Position numbers and translations under genes: made by a program. A DNA stretch of 46,598 nucleotides, from contig PLEH01000065.1 of the NCBI GenBank assembly GCA_003136395.1, positions 1-46,598 of the forward strand. Direction: 5' to 3'. Source of the stretch: Phenylobacterium sp. (GTDB lineage: Bacteria > Pseudomonadota > Alphaproteobacteria > Caulobacterales > Caulobacteraceae). The notes beneath the pieces are model-generated. The model saw only the letters and a list, made by a program, of their open reading frames with translations. It did not search any database and was not told the DNA's origin. Shown in pieces: positions 15,926 through 24,428 of this stretch (positions are counted from its first letter, which is position 1; every line of letters begins with the position of its first letter).

Positions 15926-17365
15926 ATGCGCGAGTACCTGAAGTTCTACATCGACGGGAAGTGGGTCGAGCCCACCGAACTGAAGACCCTCGACGTCGAA
16001 AACCCGGCCACCGAACAGGTCTCCGGCAAGATCGCGGTCGGCAACGCCAAGGACGTGGACAAGGCGGTCAAGGCCGCCAAGAAGGCTTTCCCGTCCTGGA
16101 GCCAGACCACGCGAGAGGAGCGCCTGGAGGTCCTGGGCCGCATCCTGGCGGAATATCAGAAGCGATTCGGCGACCTGGCCACGGCCGTGACCGAGGAAAT
16201 GGGCGCGCCGTCGTCGCTGGCCCAGCGGGCCCAGGTGCCGATCGGCATGGGGCACCTCTCCACCGCCATCGAGATCCTCAAGACCTTCAAGTTCGAGGAA
16301 GACCGCGGGCCGACGATGATCGTCAAGGAGCCGATCGGCGTCTGCGCCTTCATCACGCCGTGGAACTGGCCACTGAACCAGATCGTCTGCAAGGTGGCCC
16401 CGGCGATCGCCACCGGCTGCACGATGGTGCTGAAGCCCTCGGAAGTGGCGCCGTACTCCGGCCAGATCTTCGCCGAGATCATGCACGCCGCAGGCGTGCC
16501 GGCGGGCGTGTTCAACATGGTGCAGGGCGATGGCCCGACGGTGGGCGCGGCCATGGCCAGCCATCCGGACGTTGACATGGTCTCCTTCACCGGCTCGACG
16601 CGGGCCGGCATCGAGGTGGCCAAGGCCGCCGCGCCGACCGTCAAGCGCGTGGCCCAGGAACTGGGCGGCAAGAGCCCGAACATCGTCCTGGACGACGACG
16701 CGTTCGCGAAAGGCGTCGGCCGCGGCGTCGCCTCGATGATGCCGAACTCCGGCCAGTCCTGTAACGCCCCCAGCCGCATGCTGGTCCCCAAGAAGCGGAT
16801 GGACGAGGCGATCACCGTGGCCCGCGAGGCGGCGTCCGCCGTCACCGTCGGCGACCCGAACGGCAACGCCCAGCTGGGCCCCGTCGTCAACAAGACCCAG
16901 TTCGACAAGATCCAGAAGCTGATCCAGTCCGGCATCGACGAGGGCGCGACCCTGGTCATCGGCGGGACCGGGCGTCCGGAAGGCCTCGACAAGGGCTACT
17001 ATGTGAAGCCCACGGTCTTCGCCAACGTGACCAACGACATGACCATCGCGCGCGAGGAGATCTTCGGGCCGGTGCTGTCGATCCTGGGCTACGACACGGT
17101 CGATCAGGCCGTCGAGATCGGCAACGACACCGAGTACGGGCTGGCCGCCTACGTCCAGGGCGGCGACATCGAAAAGGCCCGCAAGGTGGCCGCGCGGCTG
17201 CGCGCCGGCCAGGTGTCGATCAACGGCGGCGGCGGCGACCTGACGGCGCCGTTCGGCGGCTACAAGATGAGCGGCAACGGGCGCGAGTGGGGCGACTTCG
17301 CCTTCCACGAGTTCCTGGAGACCAAGGCCGTCCTCGGCTACGCGCCGAAGGTCGCCGCGGAGTAA
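15926..17365 (+). CDS. NAD(P)-dependent aldehyde dehydrogenase
   Basis: A 479-residue aldehyde dehydrogenase superfamily enzyme that oxidises an aldehyde to its acid. The key residues are present: Asn147 in FITPWNWPL, general base Glu245 in QELGGKSPN and catalytic Cys279 in GQSCNAPSR. The start is the ATG after GGGAGGACGCCC. The closest subfamily by eye is the broad-specificity ALDH group used for hydroxy-, aromatic or aliphatic aldehydes. The 140 nt before it contains TTGACG at about 15801, a possible -35 element, but no convincing -10. Confidence 0.93.
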   Translation: MREYLKFYIDGKWVEPTELKTLDVENPATEQVSGKIAVGNAKDVDKAVKAAKKAFPSWSQTTREERLEVLGRILAEYQKRFGDLATAVTEEMGAPSSLAQRAQVPIGMGHLSTAIEILKTFKFEEDRGPTMIVKEPIGVCAFITPWNWPLNQIVCKVAPAIATGCTMVLKPSEVAPYSGQIFAEIMHAAGVPAGVFNMVQGDGPTVGAAMASHPDVDMVSFTGSTRAGIEVAKAAAPTVKRVAQELGGKSPNIVLDDDAFAKGVGRGVASMMPNSGQSCNAPSRMLVPKKRMDEAITVAREAASAVTVGDPNGNAQLGPVVNKTQFDKIQKLIQSGIDEGATLVIGGTGRPEGLDKGYYVKPTVFANVTNDMTIAREEIFGPVLSILGYDTVDQAVEIGNDTEYGLAAYVQGGDIEKARKVAARLRAGQVSINGGGGDLTAPFGGYKMSGNGREWGDFAFHEFLETKAVLGYAPKVAAE

Positions 17366-17377
17366 AAGCCGCGTTTT

Positions 17378-17519
17378 CCCTCCCCCTCGTGGGGAGGGTC
17401 GACGCGCGAAGCGCGCGGGGTGGGGACGTCGCGATCAAGCTCTGGGTTCAGAGTTCCGGCCCACGCTTCCCCACCCGTCTCGGCTTCGCCTCGCCACCCT
17501 CCCCATAAAGGGGAGGGAA
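17378..17519. repeat. Intergenic inverted repeat, type B copy 2
   Basis: The left arm (17378-17427) contains CCCTCCCCCTCGTGGGGAGGG and GGTGGGGA. The right arm (17468-17519) contains TCCCCACC and CCCTCCCC...GGGGAGGG. Each arm folds on itself and the two pair with one another. It lies between two genes read in the same direction. Its 3' edge (GGGGAGGGAAGGAG) supplies the ribosome site of the following esterase gene. Confidence 0.75.
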
Positions 17520-17530
17520 GGAGTCACCTG

Positions 17531-18475
17531 ATGACCGCCCTAGATCCCGCCTTCCAGGCCCTCGTCGAAGCCCAGGCCAAGGCCGCGGCCGAGCAGCCGC
17601 TGCCGCCGCTCGACCAGCTGCCGCCGGAGATGGTCCGCGCGGGCTATGTCATGCAGCGGCAGAGCCAGGACCAGAACGCGCCCAAGGACGTGGAGACCCG
17701 GGACTTCGCCATCCCCGGGCCGCACGGCGACATCCCCGTCAGGCTCTACACCCCGGCCGGGATCGCCAGGCCCTCGGGCCTGCTGGTCTACTATCATGGC
17801 GGCGGCTGGGTGATCGGCGACCTGGAGACCCACGACGGCCACTGCCGCCGCATGGCCGCCTGGGGCGACTGCCGGGTGATGGCGGTCGACTACCGCCTGG
17901 CGCCCGAGCACCCGTTCCCCAAGGGGCACGACGACGCGCTGGCCGCCGCCCAGTGGGCCTTCGACCACGCCGGCGAGATCGGCGTGGACGCCCGTCGCAT
18001 CGCGGTGGGCGGCGATAGCGCCGGCGGCAACCTCGCCGCCTCCGTGGCGCTGGATCTGAAGGACGATCCGGGCCGCCAGCTGGCCTTCCAACTGCTGCTC
18101 TATCCGGCGACCTCGCCCGAGTGGAACACGCCGTCCCGCAAGACCCTCGACGGGCCGATCCTGACCTTCGAGGCGATGCGCTGGTTCGAGAAGCTGACAG
18201 CCGCCGTCGGACATCCGGAGGTCCACCGCATGGCCCCGGGCGACGCCGAGGACCTGGAGGGCGCGGCGCCCGCGCTCATCGTCACCGCCGGCCACGACTG
18301 CCTGAAGGATGAGGGCTTCGCCTATGCCGAACGGCTCAAGGCCGCCGGCGTCGCGGCCCGGCACGTGGAATATCCCAGCCTGCCGCACGACTTCTACGTC
18401 ATGGCCGACATCTCCCCGGCGGTGGTCGAGGCGGCAAGGGAGACGGCAGCGGCCCTGAAGGCGGCGCTGGGTTGA
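17531..18475 (+). CDS. HSL-family alpha/beta hydrolase (esterase)
   Basis: A 314-residue hormone-sensitive-lipase-type carboxylesterase. It has the oxyanion motif HGGG (89-92), nucleophile Ser163 in GDSAGG, acid Asp256 in TAGHDCLKDEG and His286 in LPHDF. There is no signal peptide, so it is cytosolic. The ATG at 17531 follows GGAAGGAG at the edge of the upstream repeat; extending the frame to 17420 would run through the repeat, so I reject that start. It follows the aldehyde dehydrogenase, and the two plus the lactonase may act on the same ester or lactone substrate, which is an inference from order only. Confidence 0.92.
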   Translation: MTALDPAFQALVEAQAKAAAEQPLPPLDQLPPEMVRAGYVMQRQSQDQNAPKDVETRDFAIPGPHGDIPVRLYTPAGIARPSGLLVYYHGGGWVIGDLETHDGHCRRMAAWGDCRVMAVDYRLAPEHPFPKGHDDALAAAQWAFDHAGEIGVDARRIAVGGDSAGGNLAASVALDLKDDPGRQLAFQLLLYPATSPEWNTPSRKTLDGPILTFEAMRWFEKLTAAVGHPEVHRMAPGDAEDLEGAAPALIVTAGHDCLKDEGFAYAERLKAAGVAARHVEYPSLPHDFYVMADISPAVVEAARETAAALKAALG

Positions 18476-18483
18476 CCCAAATC

Positions 18484-18608
18484 CGCTCGTCCCGGCGAAG
18501 GCCGGGACCCAGATGGGATGGTTCAGCGGCGGGTTCTATGAGCGTGGAGCCGATCTCATCAGCCTTCCAGCTTTGAGATCTGGGTCCCGGCCTTCGCCGG
18601 GATGAGCG
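18484..18608. repeat. Intergenic inverted repeat, type A copy 2
   Basis: The left arm (18484-18514, with CGTCCCGGCGAAGGCCGGGA) and the right arm (18578-18608, with TCCCGGCCTTCGCCGGGATG) are almost perfect reverse complements over 30 bases, with a less symmetric centre. Each arm is also a hairpin. It lies between the convergent esterase and nhaA genes. It is related to the copy at 7427-7546. Confidence 0.8.
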
Positions 18609-18616
18609 GGGCTTGC

Positions 18617-19819
18617 TTAGTCGTCTGACCGGGCGCGCCGCGCCTGCGACCAGGCGAGCACGGCCATGCCGGCCAGTGTCGAGGCCAGCGATCCGGCCAC
18701 CACGCCGATCCGCACCTGGGCCTCGGCGGCCGCGTCGCTGAGCGGGAAGGCGAGCTGGCCGATGAACAGGCTCATGGTGAAGCCGATGCCGCAAAGCAGC
18801 GACAGGCCGTAGAGCTCTATCCATTTGGCGCCGGTGGGACGGCGCGCCAGCTTCAGGCCGATGACCAGCACCGTGGCGCCGAAGACCCCCAGCTGCTTGC
18901 CGATGAAGAGGCCGGCGGCGACGCCGAGCGCGATCGGCCCGAAGAGGTCGGAGAGGCCGAGGCCGCGGATTGTGAACCCCGCCGCCGAGAAGGCGAAGAG
19001 CGGCAGGATCAGAAAGGCCACGTAGGGGTGCAGCCCCTCCATGAAGTCCTCCAGCACGCCGGGCCGGCCGGGCTTGCGCGGATTGAGCGGGATGGTGGCC
19101 GCGGCCGCGACCCCGGCCAGCGAGGTCGATATCCCCGACTTCAGCGTGAAGCCCCAGACGATGACGAAGCCCACCAGGTAGAAGAGGTAGGGCGCCTTTC
19201 GCCAGCGGCCGAGCAGGCCCATGCCGGTGAGCGCGAGCAGCGCGCCCAGGAGTTCCATGATCCGGAAGTGGTCGGTGAACAGCAGGCCGATCAGCCCCAC
19301 CGCGCCCAGGTCGTCGACGATGGCCAGGGTCAGCAGGAAGACCCGCAGGTTCGGCGGCAGCTTCGGGCCGGCGACGGCCAGGGCGGCGATGGCGAAGGCG
19401 ATGTCGGTGGCGACGGGGGTGGGCCAGCCGCGCGGGGCGCCGCCCTCAAGTCCGAAAGGGGGGCCCATGTTGACGGCGAGGTAGATCAGCGCCGGCCCGA
19501 GCATGCCGCCGAGCGCCGCGATCACTGGCAGCGCCAGGCGCCGCGGATTGGCCAGCTCGCCCCTGACGATCTCGTATTTGATCTCCAGGCCTACGACGAA
19601 GAAGAAGATCGCCATCAGCCCTTCCTTGACCCAGTCGAGGACAGGAAGGGTCTCGGTGAAGGCGCCCAGCTCGACCGTGAACGGCGCGTGGATGAAGGCG
19701 AAATAGGCGTCGGCCCAGGGCGAGTTGGCCAGCGCGATGGCCGCGAGCGCCGCCGACGCCAGGATCACGCCAGACGCCGCTTCGGTCTTCAGGAAATCCA
19801 GCGTGATCCGCTTGGCCAT
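18617..19819 (-). CDS. nhaA: Na+/H+ antiporter NhaA
   Basis: A 400-residue inner-membrane antiporter that exchanges internal Na+ or Li+ for external protons and supports pH and salt homeostasis. It has about twelve hydrophobic segments. Family landmarks are FLKTEAASGVIL near the start, the ion-site aspartate pair in LAIVDDLGAV (equivalent to E. coli Asp163/Asp164), the TPVATDIAFAIA segment (Asp133 equivalent) and the Lys in the GISTSLAG/KQLGVF region. The N-terminus is ambiguous. The ATG at 19819 (MAKRITLDF) fits homologues but has GGAG only two bases upstream; the ATG at 19834 would add five residues. It is divergent from the next gene. Confidence 0.94.
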   Translation of the reverse strand: MAKRITLDFLKTEAASGVILASAALAAIALANSPWADAYFAFIHAPFTVELGAFTETLPVLDWVKEGLMAIFFFVVGLEIKYEIVRGELANPRRLALPVIAALGGMLGPALIYLAVNMGPPFGLEGGAPRGWPTPVATDIAFAIAALAVAGPKLPPNLRVFLLTLAIVDDLGAVGLIGLLFTDHFRIMELLGALLALTGMGLLGRWRKAPYLFYLVGFVIVWGFTLKSGISTSLAGVAAAATIPLNPRKPGRPGVLEDFMEGLHPYVAFLILPLFAFSAAGFTIRGLGLSDLFGPIALGVAAGLFIGKQLGVFGATVLVIGLKLARRPTGAKWIELYGLSLLCGIGFTMSLFIGQLAFPLSDAAAEAQVRIGVVAGSLASTLAGMAVLAWSQARRARSDD

Positions 19820-19898
19820 AGCTCCGGTTAGCATGGTCACGCGCGCGTCGCTAAGGTATCCGAAACAGGCGCATGTGAATGACGCCGGAGGGATCGCG

Positions 19899-20462
19899 AT
19901 GCGACTGACGAAGCCCCGATTTGCGCCGCTCGCCGACGCCGAACTGACGCCTGAGCAGGCCGAGGCGCTGGAGCCCATGCGGCCGGGCCCGGTGCTCAAC
20001 ATCTTCCGCACGCTGGCCCACGCGCCCAAGGCGCTGGCGCGGTTCAACGCCTGGGGCGGCTATGTGCTGTCGCGCCGCAACGCCCTTGAGCCGCGCGAAC
20101 GGGAGATCGTCATCCTGCGCACCGGATACCTCTGCAAGTCAGGCTACGAATGGACCCAGCACAGGCGGATCGGCCTGGCCTCGGGCCTGACCGAGGACGA
20201 GATCGACCGCATCAAGAAAGGCGCCGACGCCGGCTGGAGCGCGGCCGACGCGGCCCTGATCCGCGCCAGCGACGAGCTGCATTCCGACCAGTTCATCGGC
20301 GAAGCGACCTGGGCCGAGCTCGGCAAGCACTTCAACGACAAGCAGCGCATGGACGTGGTCTTCACGACCGGCCAGTACACCCAGGTGTCGATGATCCTGA
20401 ACACCTTCGGGGTGCAGCTGGACGCCGGACAGACCCTCGATCCCGACCTGAAGGGCTTCTGA
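19899..20462 (+). CDS. Carboxymuconolactone decarboxylase/AhpD-fold protein
   Basis: A 187-residue all-helical protein of the carboxymuconolactone decarboxylase-like family. The conserved segment is RTGYLCKSGYEWTQHRR with Cys79, Glu84 and His88. A second Cys four residues away, as in AhpD peroxidases, is absent, which points to the CMD-like rather than the peroxidase branch. The start is the ATG at 19899 with CGGAGGG upstream. It is followed after two bases by an SDR gene, which suggests a catabolic pair. The substrate is unknown. Confidence 0.88.
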   Translation: MRLTKPRFAPLADAELTPEQAEALEPMRPGPVLNIFRTLAHAPKALARFNAWGGYVLSRRNALEPREREIVILRTGYLCKSGYEWTQHRRIGLASGLTEDEIDRIKKGADAGWSAADAALIRASDELHSDQFIGEATWAELGKHFNDKQRMDVVFTTGQYTQVSMILNTFGVQLDAGQTLDPDLKGF

Positions 20463-20464
20463 AC

Positions 20465-21265
20465 ATGGCCGGCCGACTGGAAGGCAAGATCGCGGTGGTG
20501 GTGGGCGCGGGCCAGACGCCGGGCGAGACCATCGGCAACGGCCGCGCCATATCCATCCTGTTCGCCCGCGAGGGGGCCAAGATGCTGTGCGTCGACCGGA
20601 TCGCCGAGCGGGCCGAGGAGACCGTGGCGATGATCGTGGAGGAGGGCGGCGTCGCCTCGGCGCTGGGCGCCGACATCACCAAGGCCGCCGACTGCGCCAG
20701 CATCGTGGCGGAGGCCAAGGCGCGCTACAGCCGGCTCGACATCCTGGTCAACAATGTCGGCATCGGCGGCGGCGACGCCCCGGCGCACCGGCTGGAGGAG
20801 GCCGCCTTCGACCGCATCATCTCGGTCAACCTGAAGGGCATGTGGCTGACCATCAAGGCGGCGCTGCCCACCCTGCGCGAGCAGGGCGGCGGGGCGATCG
20901 TCAACACCTCGTCCCTGGCGGCGGTGGCCGGCGGCATCCAGTTCGCCTACGAGGTCTCCAAGGCAGGCGTGAACCGGCTGACCACCAGCGTGGCCCAGTC
21001 CAACGCCCGCTACGGCATTCGCTGCAACGCCATCATGATGGGCTATATGGACACCCCCATGGCGGTCAGCGGGATCGCCGGCGCCACCGGCCGGCCGACC
21101 GCGGAGGTGCGCGCCGAACGCGACTCCCGCGTGCCCCTGGGCGGCAAGATGGGGGACGCCTGGGACACCGCCTACGCGGCCCTGTACCTGGCCTCGGACG
21201 AAGCCAAGTTCGTCACCGGCGCCATCCTGCCGGTGGACGGCGGCATGGGCATCCGGGTCGGGTAG
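20465..21265 (+). CDS. SDR family oxidoreductase
   Basis: A 266-residue classical short-chain dehydrogenase. The cofactor-binding region is VVVGAGQTPGETIGNGRAI (a variant of TGxxxGIG, with an insertion before the last Gly). Next come the NNVG motif (VNNVGIGGG), the active Ser in NTSSLAAV and the Tyr-X3-Lys pair in YEVSKAGV. The C-terminal VTGAILPVDGGMGI is typical. It begins two bases after the stop of the CMD-like gene, so the two are coupled. An inverted repeat follows that may limit read-through. Confidence 0.92.
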   Translation: MAGRLEGKIAVVVGAGQTPGETIGNGRAISILFAREGAKMLCVDRIAERAEETVAMIVEEGGVASALGADITKAADCASIVAEAKARYSRLDILVNNVGIGGGDAPAHRLEEAAFDRIISVNLKGMWLTIKAALPTLREQGGGAIVNTSSLAAVAGGIQFAYEVSKAGVNRLTTSVAQSNARYGIRCNAIMMGYMDTPMAVSGIAGATGRPTAEVRAERDSRVPLGGKMGDAWDTAYAALYLASDEAKFVTGAILPVDGGMGIRVG

Positions 21266-21300
21266 GACTGACGGGCGTCTCCGAAAGCGGATCCACTAAG

Positions 21301-21327
21301 CGTCCGCTATGGGGTGGGGAGCGGACG
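21301..21327. repeat. Short perfect inverted repeat
   Basis: CGTCCGCT at 21301-21308 pairs with AGCGGACG at 21320-21327 around an 11-base loop. There is no T-run, so it is not a clear terminator. Short CGTCCGC...GCGGACG palindromes are common intergenic elements in Caulobacterales. It lies between the SDR gene and the lower-GC TPR gene. Confidence 0.55.
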
Positions 21328-21383
21328 TAGAAGGCCGGCTGGACTACGTCGGGGCGTGGGAGTGAGGGAGCGGGCGAGAGAGA

Positions 21384-22004
21384 ATGCGGACGGCGACCTT
21401 GATTGCGGCGCTATCCGCCCTAGTCGTGCTGCCGTGTCGGGCGCAGACCCATCATGAACGGGTCGTTCATTGCAACGGCGATGATCCCGACGAGGCCATC
21501 AGCGGATGCTCGGCGCTCATTCAGTCGTTGAGGGAAACGTCGATCAACCGATCCGTCGCCCGCTACAATCGCGGTATGGCCGAGGTGGAAAAGGGCCTCT
21601 ACAACCAAGCCATCGCTGACTACACCGCGGCCATTGCGCTGAACCCGGACTATCCCGAGGCCTATGGAAATCGTGGTATCGCCTATGGCCGTATCGGTCT
21701 CTACGACCAAGCCATCGCCGACGAGACCCGCGCCATCGCGCTCAATCCGACTCTCGACAAGGCATATGGCAATCGGGCCTACGCCTATCACCTGAGAGGC
21801 AAAGACGCTCAGGGCTTAGCCGATGCCGAGCGCGCCGTCATGTTGGCGCCGCGGGATGTCAAAAACCTCGAAACCCGGGCTGAGATTTACGAGAAGGTCG
21901 GACGACGCGGAGACGCGGTCGCCGACTACCGCGCGCTGTTGACCCTGGCTCCAAACAAGCAGTCCGCTCTTGATGGTCTCAAACGACTTGGGGTGAACCC
22001 TTAG
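21384..22004 (+). CDS. Secreted tetratricopeptide repeat protein
   Basis: A 206-residue protein with an N-terminal signal peptide (about 1-20, cleaved near CRAQ). At least three TPR units follow from about residue 57 (ARYNRGMAEVEKGLYNQAIADYTAAIALNP, AYGNRGIAYGRIGLYDQAIADETRAIALNP and AYGNRAYAYHLRGK...). Such repeats bind partner proteins, here in the periplasm. Its base composition is visibly less GC-rich than its neighbours (many AT third positions) and it is flanked by hairpin sequences, which suggests later acquisition. The partner and role are unknown. Confidence 0.82.
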   Translation: MRTATLIAALSALVVLPCRAQTHHERVVHCNGDDPDEAISGCSALIQSLRETSINRSVARYNRGMAEVEKGLYNQAIADYTAAIALNPDYPEAYGNRGIAYGRIGLYDQAIADETRAIALNPTLDKAYGNRAYAYHLRGKDAQGLADAERAVMLAPRDVKNLETRAEIYEKVGRRGDAVADYRALLTLAPNKQSALDGLKRLGVNP

Positions 22005-22095
22005 TCGCTACGCCTCCGCACTCAGCGGCTGATTCGGGTCGGGTGCGGACGCCGGCGCCATTGCCCAACAACGGGAAAGCGTCCATCTCGCGTCG

Positions 22096-23538
22096 ATGCC
22101 GGTCTCGCCCGCCTATCGCCCCGATCCGCGGTTTCCGGAGCTGGGGGCCGAATTCGCCGATCCGGTGATGGCCGAGGCGTTTCCGCAAACGATCCTCAGG
22201 TTCCGCAACGACCGGGCCGCCGCCACGGTCGGCCTGGACACCCTGACCGACGACGAATGGATCGCCCACTTCGGACGCTTCGAGCCCCTGCCGGGCGCCA
22301 TCGATCCGCCCCTGGCGCAGCGCTATCACGGCCACCAGTTCCGGGTTTACAACCCCGAGCTCGGCGACGGCCGGGGCTTCACCTTCGCCCAGCTGCGGGA
22401 AGCCGGACCAGAAGGCTCAAGCGAGGGCCGGCTGCTGGATCTCGGGACCAAGGGCTCGGGCCGCACGCCCTGGTCGCGCACCGCCGACGGGCGGCTGACG
22501 CTGAAGGGCGGGGTGCGCGAGGTGCTGGCGACGGCCATGTTGGAGGCGCTGGGGGTTCCGACGTCGCGCTCGTTCTCGCTGATCGAGACCGGCGAGCACC
22601 TGGAGCGCGGCGACGAGCCCAGCCCGACGCGCTCGGCGGTGCTGGTGCGGCTCAGCCACGGCCACATCCGCTTCGGCAGCTTCCAGCGGCATGCCTTCTT
22701 CGAGCGCCCCGACCGGCTGACCGCGCTCACCGACCATGTGGTCGAGACCTACTATCCGGAGCTGGCCGGCGCCAACGACCGGCCGGTCGCCCTGTTCGGC
22801 GCGGTGGTGGCCAGGAGCGCCCGGCTGACCGCGCGCTGGATGGCCGCAGGGTTCGTGCACGGGGTGCTCAACACCGACAACATGAACATGACCGGCGAGA
22901 GCTTCGACTACGGCCCCTACCGCTTCCTGCCGCACAACGATCCGAATTTCACCGCCGCCTATTTCGACCATGCCGGGCTCTACAGCTTCGGCCGCCAGCC
23001 GGAGGCGGTGTTCTGGAACCTGCAGCAGCTGGCCGGCGCGCTCAGCCTGACAACCGGGACCGAGGCGCTGGTGGAGGCCCTGAACGGCTTCGGCGCGGCC
23101 TATCGCGACGAACTCACCGCGGCCATGCTGGCCCGCCTGGGCGTCCTGCCGCAGCACACCGAGGACGACGCCGCCCTGGTCCAGGCCGCCTTCCGCGCCT
23201 TCGCCGAAGGGGGCGAGCGGCTGCGCTGGGAGCCGTTCTTCTTCGACTGGTTCTGCGGCGGGGAGGCCCGCGCGCTCGCCGGCCCGCGCGGCGATCTCTA
23301 CGCTGACGACGGTTTCGCCGACTTCCGGCGGCGGCTGGCCGCGTTCGCGCCGGACCGACCCGAGCGGCTGGACGATCCCTATTTCGCCAGGCCGGAGCCG
23401 GAGGAGCTGCTGGTGGATCAGATCGAGGCGCTGTGGGCGCGCATCGCCGAGGACGATGACTGGTCGGCGTTCCATGCCAAGCTGGCGGGCATCGAGGTGG
23501 CGCGGCGGGCCTGGGGCCTGCCCCCTCAGGGGGCCTGA
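22096..23538 (+). CDS. selO: Protein AMPylase SelO (YdiU)
   Basis: A 480-residue pseudokinase-fold enzyme of the SelO/UPF0061 family, which transfers AMP from ATP to Ser/Thr/Tyr of target proteins and is linked to redox stress. It contains ARYHGHQF-like QRYHGHQF, the flipped nucleotide-binding region (LLDLGTKGSGRTPWSR), and the metal-binding segment FVHGVLNTDNMNMTGESFDYGPY with the catalytic Asn and Asp. It lacks the C-terminal selenocysteine of some homologues. The ATG at 22096 gives the usual N-terminus. It overlaps the convergent EamA gene by 13 nt. Confidence 0.94.
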   Translation: MPVSPAYRPDPRFPELGAEFADPVMAEAFPQTILRFRNDRAAATVGLDTLTDDEWIAHFGRFEPLPGAIDPPLAQRYHGHQFRVYNPELGDGRGFTFAQLREAGPEGSSEGRLLDLGTKGSGRTPWSRTADGRLTLKGGVREVLATAMLEALGVPTSRSFSLIETGEHLERGDEPSPTRSAVLVRLSHGHIRFGSFQRHAFFERPDRLTALTDHVVETYYPELAGANDRPVALFGAVVARSARLTARWMAAGFVHGVLNTDNMNMTGESFDYGPYRFLPHNDPNFTAAYFDHAGLYSFGRQPEAVFWNLQQLAGALSLTTGTEALVEALNGFGAAYRDELTAAMLARLGVLPQHTEDDAALVQAAFRAFAEGGERLRWEPFFFDWFCGGEARALAGPRGDLYADDGFADFRRRLAAFAPDRPERLDDPYFARPEPEELLVDQIEALWARIAEDDDWSAFHAKLAGIEVARRAWGLPPQGA

Positions 23539-24428
23539 GGCGCGGGGCGTCTCGAGGCCCATTGCGCCAGCACCACGCCGGCCAGGGCCACTGCCGCGCC
23601 GGCGGTCTGCAGCGGGCCCAGGGCCTCGCCGAACAGGACCCAGCCCGCGTAACCGGCCACCACCGGCTGCACCAGCACCACCACAGAGGCGGTCGAGGTC
23701 GGCAGGCGTCCCATGGCCCAGGCGATCGAGCCCTGGCCGCCGATGTGCACCAGGCCCAGGCCCACGCAGGCGGCGAGGCCCGCGAGCGTCACCGGCAGCA
23801 CGGGCTCGCCGAGCATGAGCGCGGCGGCCAGCAACAGCGGCGCGCCGACCACGCCGGACCAGAACATCAACCGGCTGGCGGCCTCGGTCTTGCGGCCCTC
23901 GCTGACCGCCAGGAAATAGAGGGCGTACCAGAGCGCTGTGGTCAGGGAGAAGAAGTTCCCGAGCGGGGCGTTGAGCACCGGGACGCCGGCGCCCTTGCCC
24001 GCGCCCATCATCCAGGCGCCGCCCACCGCGACCACCATGGCCAGCAGGAACAGCGGCCGCGGCCGCTGCTTCAGGAACACCCAGGCGAAGGCCGTCACCA
24101 CCACGGGCGTCAGGTTGGAGAGCACCGTGGACGCCGCCACGGAGGTGTATTTGATCCCGTAGTGCCAGAAGCCCAGGTCCAGCGCGAACATCAGTCCGGT
24201 GACCATGGCGATCCGGCTCGGCCGCCCAAGCGGCCCGCTGACCCGCCGGGTGATCAGGGCCAGCAGCGGCAGGGCGAAGGCGAGACGCCAGAAGCCCGCC
24301 GCCGCCGGGCCCGTGCCGGTCAGGCGCACCAGGATTCCGGAAAAGCCGATGACGCAGGCGCCGAACACCAGGGCGGCCAGGGCCTGCCAGCGCGGGGCCG
24401 CCGCCGGGTGGGCGCTCAAGTCCGTCAA
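23526..24428 (-). CDS. EamA/DMT-family membrane transporter
   Basis: A 300-residue inner-membrane protein with about ten helices forming two EamA repeats (about 12-140 and 155-290), typical of drug/metabolite exporters. The first repeat has the pattern FSGILVRLTGTGPAAAGFWRLAF and the second has AYAGWVLFGEALGPLQTAGAAVALAGVVL. The start is the TTG at 24428, which overlaps the gluQ stop (TTGA). A TTG three codons later is also possible. It is co-transcribed with gluQ and perhaps tetR. The substrate is unknown. Confidence 0.88.
   Translation of the reverse strand: MTDLSAHPAAAPRWQALAALVFGACVIGFSGILVRLTGTGPAAAGFWRLAFALPLLALITRRVSGPLGRPSRIAMVTGLMFALDLGFWHYGIKYTSVAASTVLSNLTPVVVTAFAWVFLKQRPRPLFLLAMVVAVGGAWMMGAGKGAGVPVLNAPLGNFFSLTTALWYALYFLAVSEGRKTEAASRLMFWSGVVGAPLLLAAALMLGEPVLPVTLAGLAACVGLGLVHIGGQGSIAWAMGRLPTSTASVVVLVQPVVAGYAGWVLFGEALGPLQTAGAAVALAGVVLAQWASRRPAPQAP

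Noticed and set aside
22257-23306. Long alternative frame inside selO
   Set aside because: Ala/Arg/Gly-rich shadow of a clearly conserved SelO gene.
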